Below, in pieces: positions 24,350 to 31,034 of a stretch of 35,164 nt of DNA. The position numbers were made by a program, and so were the translations under genes. Each line of letters starts with the position of its first letter. Position 1 is the first letter of the stretch. Origin of the DNA: MGOM01 sp035455265 (GTDB lineage: Bacteria; Chloroflexota; Anaerolineae; Anaerolineales; E44-bin32). Location of the stretch: assembly GCA_035455265.1 (NCBI GenBank), contig DATIFK010000078.1, positions 1-35,164 of the forward strand, given 5' to 3'. Below the pieces are notes generated by a model, which saw only the letters and a list, made by a program, of their open reading frames with translations, was not told the DNA's origin and searched no databases.

Positions 24350-24383
24350 GATGGCTGATGTCCCTTCGGTCGCATCAGCCATC
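24350..24383. other. Perfect hairpin in the nuoA-nuoH spacer
   Basis: GATGGCTGATG (24350-24360) and CATCAGCCATC (24373-24383) form an 11-base perfect stem around a 12-base loop holding CTTCGG. No T-run follows on the minus strand, so it is not a typical terminator. It may protect or pause the nuo transcript. Confidence 0.65.
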
Positions 24384-24402
24384 GAAAGATCCTGGATGTT
24401 CC

Positions 24403-24759
24403 TCAAACCCACTCGAGGTTTCCCTTGCGCCAGGCGTAGACAAGACCCGCCGCCAGGATCAGGATGAACAACACCCCCTCCAGCACCATGTACAACTGGA
24501 GTTGATTGTAGGCCGCCGCCCAGGGGAACAGGAACACCGCCTCGACATCGAACACCACGAACACCAACGCGAAGATGTAGTACTGGACTTTGAACTGCAC
24601 CCACGTGTCGCCAACGGTCTCGACACCGCACTCGTAGGCGGAGTCTTTGATGGGGTTGGGTTTGCGGGGACCGATCAGCCGGCTCAATCCGATCGGGACG
24701 GCCGGCAAGATGAAGCCAAGCGGGAGCAACAGGGCCAGGAACAGCCACTGGTCGAGCAT
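24403..24759 (-). CDS. nuoA: NADH-quinone oxidoreductase subunit A
   Basis: The 118-residue three-helix protein matches NuoA throughout, including the loop KDSAYECGVETVGD with its conserved Cys (near the quinone site) and the helix motif YYIFALVFVVFDVEAVFLFPW. It is the first gene of the complex I run. The ATG at 24759 has a GAGGT ribosome site six bases upstream and a candidate extended -10 promoter about 100 bases upstream. The next gene on this strand is nuoH, not nuoB. Confidence 0.97.
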   Translation of the reverse strand: MLDQWLFLALLLPLGFILPAVPIGLSRLIGPRKPNPIKDSAYECGVETVGDTWVQFKVQYYIFALVFVVFDVEAVFLFPWAAAYNQLQLYMVLEGVLFILILAAGLVYAWRKGNLEWV

Positions 24760-24862
24760 GCACTCACCTCAAGTTGTCCGTCAGGGCGTGGGGCACCCCA
24801 AGCAGTGGGGCCCGCACAGGATCGCCGCGGCACCCCTACTCCAAACCGGCCACGGGTCGTGC

Positions 24863-24871
24863 ATTCTACCA
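24863..24871 (-). promoter_or_regulatory. Extended -10 promoter candidate for the nuo operon
   Basis: On the minus strand the sequence reads TGGTAGAAT, an extended -10 (TGn plus TAGAAT). No convincing -35 is visible, as is common for extended -10 promoters. The leader would be about 95 bases and contains a CCCCACTGCTTGGGG stem. Confidence 0.4.
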
Positions 24872-24892
24872 CAGAGACGAATACGGGCCATG

Positions 24893-24898
24893 TATAAT
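24893..24898 (+). promoter_or_regulatory. TATAAT box at the edge of the repeat array, upstream of femX genes
   Basis: A perfect TATAAT overlaps the first unit of the repeat array by five bases. I see no -35 at 16-18 bases. If used, transcription would run through the three hairpin units before reaching the FemX-like gene. Confidence 0.3.
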
Positions 24899-25028
24899 CC
24901 CAGCGCCCACCTTGATGTGTGGAGGAGGCGCTGGGATAATCCCAGCGCCTACCTCGATGCCTGGAGGAGGCGCAGGGATAATCCCTTTGCCTACCTTCCT
25001 GCTCCAAAGGAGGCGCAGGGATATTCCC
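24894..25028. repeat. Tandem array of three 42-43 bp palindromic elements
   Basis: Units span 24894-24935, 24936-24977 and 24978-25020, followed by a partial ATATTCCC. Each begins ATAATCCC and ends GGCGCTGGG or GGCGCAGGG. CCCAGCGCC and GGCGCTGGG pair perfectly within unit one, and the joints form the palindrome GGGATAATCCC. The array fills the space between divergent nuoA and FemX genes. Related to the nuoJ/nuoK element. REP-like; no spacers, so not CRISPR. Confidence 0.9.
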
Positions 25029-25031
25029 GCC

Positions 25032-26021
25032 GTGACCCCCCGCCTCTCGCCCGACGCGTGGGAGGCATTCCTCGCCCGCCATCCCGACGCCCACCTGCTG
25101 CAATCAGCCGCCTGGGGCGAACTCAAGGCCCACTTCGGCTGGGAGCCCGTCCGCCTCGCTTCGAGCAATGCCGGCGCCCAACTGCTGCTCCGCCGCCTGG
25201 CTCCAGGCCTGACCCTCGCCTACGTCCCGCGCGGTCCCGTCGGCCCCTGGCTGAGCGCACTGCTCCCCGATCTGGTCGCCGAGTGCCGCGCCCGCGGCGC
25301 CTTCGCCCTCAAAGTGGAGCCCGAGGCGCCGGAAGGCGATCCCCTCGAGACCTCCCTCCCCGCTCACGGGTTCCTCCGGGCGAAGCACGCCATCCAACCG
25401 CGCCGGACCATCATGGTCGACCTGGCGGGCTCCGAGGACGAGCTGTTGGATCGGATGCACCCCAAGACGCGCTACAACATCCGCCTGTCGGAACGCAAAG
25501 GCGTGCAAGTCCGGCCGTGGGACGACTTGCGCACCTTCCATCACCTGCTGCAATCCACAGGGGAGCGTGACGCGTTCGGCGTTCATTCCGAGGCCTACTA
25601 TCGACGCGCCTACGAGCTGTTCCATGCTCGCGGGGAGTGCGAGCTCCTGGTGGCCGAGCACGACGGTCGCCCCCTGGCGGCGCTGATGGTGTTCGCGCGA
25701 GGATCGACAGCCTGGTACTTCTATGGCGCATCGTCCTCTGAGGGTCGGAACCTCATGCCGACCTACGCGCTGCAGTGGGAGGCGATGCGTTGGGCGCGCG
25801 GCCGCGGCTGCTCCCGCTACGACCTGTGGGGTGTGCCGGACGAGCCTGAGTCGGTCCTCGAGTCGGAATTCACGCGGCGGCAAGACGGCCTGTGGGGCGT
25901 GTATCGATTCAAGCGCGGCTTCGGTGGGCAACTGGCGCGGACGGCCGGCGCCTGGGACCTTGTCCTGAGACCAGGTCTCTATCGACTATACGGGTTCGCC
26001 GCCCGGAGTCTGAGGGGCTGA
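25032..26021 (+). CDS. FemAB/FemX-family peptidyltransferase, first of two
   Basis: FemX-type enzymes use aminoacyl-tRNA to add amino acids to the side chain of residue 3 of the peptidoglycan peptide. The 329-residue product contains two GNAT-like lobes, with the family landmarks HLLQSAAWGELKAHFGW near the N-terminus, RMHPKTRYNIRLSERKGV in the middle, and STAWYFYGASS plus YALQWEAMRWARGRGC later. The GTG at 25032 is chosen because homology to family N-termini begins just after it; upstream in-frame sequence is the palindromic repeat array. No ribosome site lies at normal distance, and GATATT six bases before the GTG could make a leaderless start. The neighbour three bases downstream is a second member. 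Confidence 0.85.
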   Translation: MTPRLSPDAWEAFLARHPDAHLLQSAAWGELKAHFGWEPVRLASSNAGAQLLLRRLAPGLTLAYVPRGPVGPWLSALLPDLVAECRARGAFALKVEPEAPEGDPLETSLPAHGFLRAKHAIQPRRTIMVDLAGSEDELLDRMHPKTRYNIRLSERKGVQVRPWDDLRTFHHLLQSTGERDAFGVHSEAYYRRAYELFHARGECELLVAEHDGRPLAALMVFARGSTAWYFYGASSSEGRNLMPTYALQWEAMRWARGRGCSRYDLWGVPDEPESVLESEFTRRQDGLWGVYRFKRGFGGQLARTAGAWDLVLRPGLYRLYGFAARSLRG

Positions 26022-26024
26022 GCC

Positions 26025-27155
26025 ATGGCGCTGCAACGCCGCCTGGTCACGGACGCTTACGCCTGGGATAAAGCCCTTCTCTCGCTGCCCGAGCCGCACA
26101 TCCTTCAATCCTGGGTCTGGGGAGAGCTCAAATCGAGATACGGATGGCGCGCCGAGCGGTGGCTTTGGGAAACCGACGGCCAGCCGCGGGCGGCAGCGCA
26201 GGTCCTTGAGCGCAGCTGGCCGACCTCGTTTGGGCGCCGGGCGTGGCGCCTGTTGTACATTCCCCGCGGTCCGATCGTCGATCCGTCCGAACCTTCCTTG
26301 ACGAAGGCCGTTCTCGCCGAGCTAGCCGACATCGCCCGCGAGCATCAGGCGGTCTTTCTCAAGATCGACCCCGAGATCGCGGAAGCTGTCGCCGACCCGG
26401 CAGAGGCCGAGCCCGCCCCCGCTGCCGACGGCTCCCGCCTGCGCGCCCAGATGCTCGCCCTCGGCTGGATCCCTTCGCCCGAGCAAGTTCAGTTCCGCAG
26501 CACGCTTCGCCTCGATCTGCGGCAAGACGAGCAGCGCCTGCTTGAGCGCATGAAGCCGAAGACGCGCTACAACGTCCGTCTGGCCGAGCGGCGCGACGTC
26601 ACGGTGCGCCCGGCGGGCTCGGCCGACCTCGACGTGCTGTACGCCATGTATGCCGAGACGTCGGTGCGCGATCGATTCGTCATCCGCCCAAAGGACTACT
26701 ACCTGGATGCATGGGGGTTGCCGTTGAGCGCCGGGCGCGCGCAGGCGTTCCTGGCCGAGGTGGCGGGACAACCGGTGGCCGGTTTGATCCTCTTCCACTT
26801 CGGTTCGACGGCCTGGTACTTCTACGGCATGTCGCGCAGCGCTCACCGCGACCGCATGCCGACGCATCTTCTCCAATGGGAGGCCGTTCGCTGGGCCAAG
26901 GGCCGCGGCTTCACCACCTACGACTTCTGGGGCGCACCCGACCGACCGGACCCTCAGGACCCGATGTTCGGTGTCTTCCGCTTCAAGGCCGGCTTCGGCG
27001 CCTCCTTCGTCCGGACGCTGGGCGCGTGGGACTTGCCCGTGCGCCCCGCCGCGCACCGTCTGTACGCCTTTGTGCTTCCGCGCGTGCTCGGTATTCTTCG
27101 GATCGGCCAGCGGCGGCGAACGAGAAACGACGTGGAGGAAGCAGCAAGCCGGTGA
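26025..27155 (+). CDS. FemAB/FemX-family peptidyltransferase, second of two
   Basis: The 376-residue product has the same architecture as its upstream neighbour: HILQSWVWGELKSRYGW, RMKPKTRYNVRLAERRDV, STAWYFYGMSR and LLQWEAVRWAKGRGF. The conserved blocks are close, but the lobes are otherwise diverged, so this is an old duplication. An Ala/Pro/Glu-rich insert at about 120-140 and an Arg-rich C-terminal tail are specific to it. Two such enzymes in a row often add successive residues of an interpeptide bridge, or one acts on a different lipid-linked substrate. The ATG at 26025 is three bases after the previous stop, so they form an operon. Confidence 0.87.
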   Translation: MALQRRLVTDAYAWDKALLSLPEPHILQSWVWGELKSRYGWRAERWLWETDGQPRAAAQVLERSWPTSFGRRAWRLLYIPRGPIVDPSEPSLTKAVLAELADIAREHQAVFLKIDPEIAEAVADPAEAEPAPAADGSRLRAQMLALGWIPSPEQVQFRSTLRLDLRQDEQRLLERMKPKTRYNVRLAERRDVTVRPAGSADLDVLYAMYAETSVRDRFVIRPKDYYLDAWGLPLSAGRAQAFLAEVAGQPVAGLILFHFGSTAWYFYGMSRSAHRDRMPTHLLQWEAVRWAKGRGFTTYDFWGAPDRPDPQDPMFGVFRFKAGFGASFVRTLGAWDLPVRPAAHRLYAFVLPRVLGILRIGQRRRTRNDVEEAASR

Positions 27156-27172
27156 TCGTGATGGGTTTTGGT

Positions 27173-27200
27173 GATTGGTGATTGGTGATTGGTGATTGGT
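27173..27200. repeat. Heptamer array, four perfect copies of GATTGGT
   Basis: Four identical GATTGGT units lie 17 bases after the second FemX stop. An imperfect fifth, ATGTGGT, follows. Confidence 0.95.
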
Positions 27201-27239
27201 ATGTGGTCGATGGGACGCATTCGTGGGACCTTCTACGGT

Positions 27240-27274
27240 CGACTGACGACTGATAACTGACGACTGATGACTCC
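27240..27274. repeat. Heptamer array, five copies of NNACTGA
   Basis: Units CGACTGA, CGACTGA, TAACTGA, CGACTGA, TGACTCC end 17 bases before the GyrI-like start codon. They lie in the same spacer as the GATTGGT array but use a different word. Confidence 0.9.
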
Positions 27275-27291
27275 TCTTGAGGAGGCTCCCC

Positions 27292-27903
27292 ATGAAGAAA
27301 CTCGACCTGCGCCGCCAGTTCAAGCCGCTGCTCAGCCCGCCATCGAAAGAGGTCGTCGTCGTGCAGGTTCCCCGGGCCCAGTTCCTGATGATCGACGGCC
27401 AGGGGGATCCAAACGCGGCGGCCTTCCATGAGGCGATGCAGGCGCTCTACGCGCTCTCCTTCGGCTTGAAGTTCACGTTGAAGAAGGAGAAGGCGATCGA
27501 CTATCCCGTCATGCCGATGGAAGGGTTGTGGTGGACGGAAGGCGTAGAATGGTTCGACATGACCAGGCGCCAGGATTGGCGCTGGACGCTGATGATCCTT
27601 CAGCCCGACGTCGTGACGAAGACCTGGTGCCAACGCCTCCGCGCCGAAACCCTCGAAAAAGGCAAAGCGCCGGCGGCGGTGCACGCTCGCCTCGAGCCCT
27701 TCCGCGAGGGCCGGTGTGTGCAGATCATGCACCTCGGGCCGTATGCGACCGAGGGCCCGACGATCGCCCGACTTCACGACGCCATGCGGCAGAAGGGCTG
27801 GGTCCCCAACGGGCACCACCACGAAATCTACCTGGGAGACCCACGCCGCTCGGCTCCCGAGAAGCTTCGGACCGTGCTGCGACAGCCGGTGCGGGCCGGT
27901 TGA
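27292..27903 (+). CDS. GyrI-like small-molecule-binding domain protein
   Basis: The 203-residue cytoplasmic protein matches the stand-alone GyrI-like family (SOUL/effector-binding fold) over its full length: FLMIDGQGDPN near 35, PMEGLWWTEG near 77, the block WRWTLMILQPDVVT, and VQIMHLGPYATEGPTI followed by HHHEIYLGDPRRS. Some members of this group have been shown to hydrolyse strained cyclopropane or related electrophiles, others only bind ligands; the role here is not shown. The ATG at 27292 has GGAGG six bases upstream, and an upstream in-frame ATG at 27277 lacks one. It ends 17 bases before the PLP enzyme gene, so the two may be co-transcribed. Confidence 0.85.
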   Translation: MKKLDLRRQFKPLLSPPSKEVVVVQVPRAQFLMIDGQGDPNAAAFHEAMQALYALSFGLKFTLKKEKAIDYPVMPMEGLWWTEGVEWFDMTRRQDWRWTLMILQPDVVTKTWCQRLRAETLEKGKAPAAVHARLEPFREGRCVQIMHLGPYATEGPTIARLHDAMRQKGWVPNGHHHEIYLGDPRRSAPEKLRTVLRQPVRAG

Positions 27904-27920
27904 GGGAAGCAGAGAGTCCC

Positions 27921-28892
27921 GTGTTCGAGTCCCGCCTGCCACGGCTGCGCTTTGCCCACCTTCCGACTCCCCTCGAGCCGATGCCGCGCCTCTCAGCGGC
28001 CCTGGGCGGACCCTCGTTGTGGATCAAACGCGACGACCAGACCGGGCTGGCCTTGGGCGGCAACAAGGCTCGCAAGCTGGAGTACATCCTGGCCGAAGCC
28101 CAGGCACACGGCGCGCGGCGTCTCCTCACCACCGGGGCCGTGCAATCGAACCAGTGCCGCCAGACCGCGGCGGCCGCGGCGCGCTTCGGCTTCGAATGCA
28201 CGCTGGTCCTGGCTGGCCATCCTCCATCCGAAACCACGGGCAACCTTCTCCTCGATGGACTCCTTGGCGCCGACATCGTTTGGTCCGGCGAAGAGAAACC
28301 GGCCGAGGTTCTGAAGCGGGCGTTTGACGAGGCCTGGGCCGGCGGACAGCGTCCCTACCTGATCCCCTACGGCGCGTCGAGCCCGCTCGGCGCGGCCGGG
28401 TATCTGGCCGCCATGCTGGAGCTTCACGAGCAGGCGGATGACATCGACCTGATCGTCATGGCGTCGTCGTCCGGCGGCACGCAGGCCGGCATGGTGGCCG
28501 GCGCGCGGTTGTCGGGCTACAAGGGACGTATCCTGGGCGTCAGCGTTGACGTCCCCGCCCAAGAGCTACGCACTCGCGTCGCCGCCCTGGCTTCCGAGGC
28601 CGCCTCGGTCTGGGGAAAGCCGATCGCCGTCACGCCGGAGGACGTCGAAGTCACGGACGCCTACGTCGGGGGCGGCTACGGCGTCCTCAGCGATTTGGAG
28701 CGCGAGGCGATTCGGACGTTCGCTCGTGCCGAGGGGATCCTGCTCGACCCGGTGTACACCGGCCGCGCCGCAGGAGCCATGATGGACTTGATTCGACGTG
28801 GAGTGATCCCCCGAACCGAGAAGGTTGTCTTTTGGCACACCGGCGGCTCACCGGCACTGTTCGCCTACGCCGCGGCGCTGTCGGAGGGCTAG
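27921..28892 (+). CDS. D-cysteine desulfhydrase-type PLP enzyme (ACC deaminase family)
   Basis: The 323-residue fold-type II PLP enzyme degrades D-cysteine to pyruvate, sulfide and ammonia in characterised relatives. The Schiff-base lysine is Lys49 in LALGGNKARKLEYIL; the substrate loop is TTGAVQSNQCRQTA and the phosphate loop is SSGGTQAG. The two residues that separate the subfamilies argue against ACC deaminase: the position after the active-site tyrosine is Thr280 (PVYTGRA, Glu in ACC deaminase), and the later position is Thr307 (WHTGGSPAL, Leu in ACC deaminase). The GTG at 27921 is favoured because homology starts a few residues on (RLPRLRFAHLPTPLE); a GAGAG lies upstream. Related enzymes may act on other D-amino acids. 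Confidence 0.88.
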   Translation: MFESRLPRLRFAHLPTPLEPMPRLSAALGGPSLWIKRDDQTGLALGGNKARKLEYILAEAQAHGARRLLTTGAVQSNQCRQTAAAAARFGFECTLVLAGHPPSETTGNLLLDGLLGADIVWSGEEKPAEVLKRAFDEAWAGGQRPYLIPYGASSPLGAAGYLAAMLELHEQADDIDLIVMASSSGGTQAGMVAGARLSGYKGRILGVSVDVPAQELRTRVAALASEAASVWGKPIAVTPEDVEVTDAYVGGGYGVLSDLEREAIRTFARAEGILLDPVYTGRAAGAMMDLIRRGVIPRTEKVVFWHTGGSPALFAYAAALSEG

Positions 28893-29164
28893 TCTCTAGC
28901 GCCCACAGGCGGGGCCGGATGCCTCGCGACTGGGGCTGGGGATGCCAACCGATTGTTGAGCGTCATGGCGCGCCCTTCGCCCTCGCGAAGCATCCAGAAG
29001 GGACGCGGGTATGCGCCCGGACGGGATGCACCGGGGCGGTGAGCCGTGGGGGATCCGTTCTCTGCAAAGGAGGTTTTTCAGTCTCCAGTCACCAGTGGTC
29101 ATACCGAGACTGGAGACTGGTGACTGGCAACTGGTAACTGGTAACTCGGAACGAGCGGGAGTCC
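28893..29164. other. Convergent intergenic region with no gene seen
   Basis: These 272 bases between convergent genes contain a possible GCATCC/GGATGC stem (28990-28995 with 29025-29030) and the heptamer arrays at 29079-29147. No reading frame shows homology or a ribosome site. No T-rich intrinsic terminator was found on either strand. Confidence 0.6.
29079..29147. repeat. Inverted heptamer arrays in a convergent junction
   Basis: Three CAGTCTC-type units (29079-29099) are followed by six units of inverse type (GAGACTG, GAGACTG, GTGACTG, GCAACTG, GTAACTG, GTAACTC; 29106-29147). CCAGTCACCAGT at 29085-29096 pairs perfectly with 29116-29127, and a second register is possible. Confidence 0.85.
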
Positions 29165-30901
29165 CTACCCGGTCCTCATCCCCACCAGCTCGTAGACTTC
29201 GATCGGCGCCTGTTTGCCCTCCGCGTGCACGGCGGGGACCTCGCGCAGGATCAACTGGTCCCGCATCGGTTCGGCCGTCCCGCGGCTGATCAGGATCTGA
29301 CCCTCGGCTGCGTGCTCCTGCAACCGCCGCGCGATGTTGACCGCATCGCCGATGGCGGTGTACTCGAGCCGCTGCTCCGTTCCCACCAGGCCGAGCAGCG
29401 CCGGTCCGGCGTGAACGCCGATCCCGAACCCCAGGTGGAAGGGGTCCGGCAAGTCGGCGTGCAAGGATCGGACGGCGGCGCGAATCGCCAGCGCCGCGCG
29501 TGCAGCCCGCAGCCGGTGGTCCGGCTGGGGTATCGGCGCGTTGAACCAGGCCATGATCGCGTCCCCCAGGAACTTGTCGATCGTTCCCACTTCGTCCAAC
29601 ACGGCGTCGGCCGCCGCCGCCAGGTAGCGGTTGAGAATCCCCACCAGCGTTTCGGGGTCGGTGGTTTCGCTGACGGCGGTGAATCCGCGGATGTCGGCGA
29701 ACAGGGTGGTGATTTCCGACACCGATCCGCCCAGCCGCAGCCGGTCGGGATCGAGCTGATCGATCACGGCAGGGCTGACCATGCGTTCGAACAGCCGCCG
29801 TTGGCCCTCGAGGCGCCGCTTCTCGGTGAGGTCGTCGAGGACGATGGTCACGCCACGCGTGGTCTGGTCGGCCGTCTTGAGCGGCGTGAGGTTGACGCTC
29901 AGGTCCACCGGGCCGCGGCCGTCCAAATCCGAGTGAATCTCCAGCCCGCTGACGCGACGCTCGTCCAGCTTGACCTCGGTGACCAGTCCCGGGAGGTCGG
30001 GCGATAGGGCCGGCAGCAGGTCTTGAAGCGACGCGCCCAGCAGACGGCTCTGAGGCCAGCCGAGGATGTCCTCGGCCGCGCGGTTGGCCAACGTCACCTG
30101 ATCATGGACGTCAGCGGTCAGCACGCCGCTGTCGATCGACTTGAGGACGTCTTCCATGAGGGTTTTGAGTTCGGTCACTTCGTCGAGGGTGCGCCGTACG
30201 GAAGCGAAGAGGCGTGCGTTCTCGATCGCCACCGCCGCCTGATTGGCGAACGCCAGGAGCAGGTTCCGCTCGCGTTCGGAAAACAAACCTTCGCGGGCGC
30301 GGTTCTCGGCGTAAAGCAGGCCCGTCAGCTCGCCTTTGACCTTGAGCGGCACGGCCAGGATCGAGCGCAGGTTGTAGGCGACGATACTCGCCTGGCCGTC
30401 GAAGCGCGGGTCGGCCTGGGCGTTGGTTGTCAGGACCGACTCGCCGCTGCGAGCGACGCGTTCGACCAGGGTGCGGCTGATCTCCTGCTCGCCGGCGCTC
30501 AGGGTGGCGCGCTCCCAATTGCGGGCCACGACGATGTCGAGCGTGCCGGCCTCGTTGCGAAGCATGAGGAAGGCGCGCTCCGCGCCGGTAATGCGGATGA
30601 TGGTGTCGATGACTTCGTTGAGGACGACCGGCAGATCGAGCGACGAGTTGACGACCTGACCGATCTCCGCCAGCGCCAGCAGGTTGCGGCGCTCCTGGTC
30701 GATGTCCTCCACCGTGGACCGCAGGGCCAAGAGAGTGCCGCTGAGTTGGCGCAGCCCTTCGACCAGGCCGCTGGGGAAGACCGTGGCCCCCTTGCCCATC
30801 GAGGTGCGGAATGCCGCCAGTTGGGCGCGGATGTCTTCCGCCATCCGGCTCAACCGGCCCAGCTGCTCGTCGGGTCCCAAGCGAAGTGTGGGTTCTACCA
30901 C
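29165..30901 (-). CDS. GAF-PAS class III adenylate cyclase
   Basis: The 578-residue soluble protein makes cyclic AMP under sensor control. An N-terminal helical region (1-85) precedes a GAF domain (about 88-225), a helical connector, a PAS domain (about 245-370) and a class III cyclase domain (about 385-575). Catalytic motifs are intact: metal-binding aspartates in TTLFADIRGFTA and in DKFLGDAIMAWF, adenine-selecting lysine in IDKFLGD, and EYTAIGDAVNIARRL with the Thr typical of the IIIb subtype and the transition-state Asn/Arg. The GTG at 30901 begins about 20 bases after a TATAAT box. The GAF ligand is unknown. An alternative guanylate specificity is unlikely given Lys and Thr at the selector positions. 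Confidence 0.92.
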   Translation of the reverse strand: MVEPTLRLGPDEQLGRLSRMAEDIRAQLAAFRTSMGKGATVFPSGLVEGLRQLSGTLLALRSTVEDIDQERRNLLALAEIGQVVNSSLDLPVVLNEVIDTIIRITGAERAFLMLRNEAGTLDIVVARNWERATLSAGEQEISRTLVERVARSGESVLTTNAQADPRFDGQASIVAYNLRSILAVPLKVKGELTGLLYAENRAREGLFSERERNLLLAFANQAAVAIENARLFASVRRTLDEVTELKTLMEDVLKSIDSGVLTADVHDQVTLANRAAEDILGWPQSRLLGASLQDLLPALSPDLPGLVTEVKLDERRVSGLEIHSDLDGRGPVDLSVNLTPLKTADQTTRGVTIVLDDLTEKRRLEGQRRLFERMVSPAVIDQLDPDRLRLGGSVSEITTLFADIRGFTAVSETTDPETLVGILNRYLAAAADAVLDEVGTIDKFLGDAIMAWFNAPIPQPDHRLRAARAALAIRAAVRSLHADLPDPFHLGFGIGVHAGPALLGLVGTEQRLEYTAIGDAVNIARRLQEHAAEGQILISRGTAEPMRDQLILREVPAVHAEGKQAPIEVYELVGMRTG

Positions 30902-30921
30902 GTGCGACTCACCGCGGGACG

Positions 30922-30927
30922 ATTATA
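30922..30927 (-). promoter_or_regulatory. -10 box (TATAAT) of the cyclase gene
   Basis: A perfect minus-strand TATAAT lies 20 bases before the GTG at 30901. The region where a -35 would sit is occupied by the inverted heptamer array, and no -35 hexamer is recognisable. Confidence 0.5.
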
Positions 30928-30930
30928 GTT

Positions 30931-31017
30931 CCCGGTTCCCAGTTTCCAGTTCCCAGTAGCCTGTCTTCCACGTCCCTACGGGACTGGAAACTGGAGACTG
31001 GGAACTGGGAACCGGGA
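30931..31017. repeat. Near-perfect 27-bp inverted repeat built of heptamers
   Basis: Four CCCAGTT-type units (30931-30958) face five ACTGGGA-type units (30983-31017). Bases 30931-30957 and 30990-31016 pair at 24 of 27 positions with a 32-base loop. It separates the GNAT-like gene from the cyclase promoter and could end upstream transcription. Confidence 0.9.
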
Positions 31018-31034
31018 GGTCAGTGGCTGGCAGC

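Noticed and set aside
15136..24759. NuoB, NuoC, NuoD or NuoI hidden in another frame of the nuo run
   Set aside because: The membrane-subunit genes leave no gap larger than 98 bases, and no frame shows the cysteine motifs of NuoB or NuoI.
24894..25028. Three regular 42-43 bp units as a CRISPR array
   Set aside because: The units are contiguous with no unique spacers, are internally palindromic throughout, and no cas gene is nearby.
27921..28892. ACC deaminase as the specific function
   Set aside because: The Glu and Leu that define ACC deaminase are both Thr here (Thr280, Thr307), as in D-cysteine desulfhydrase.
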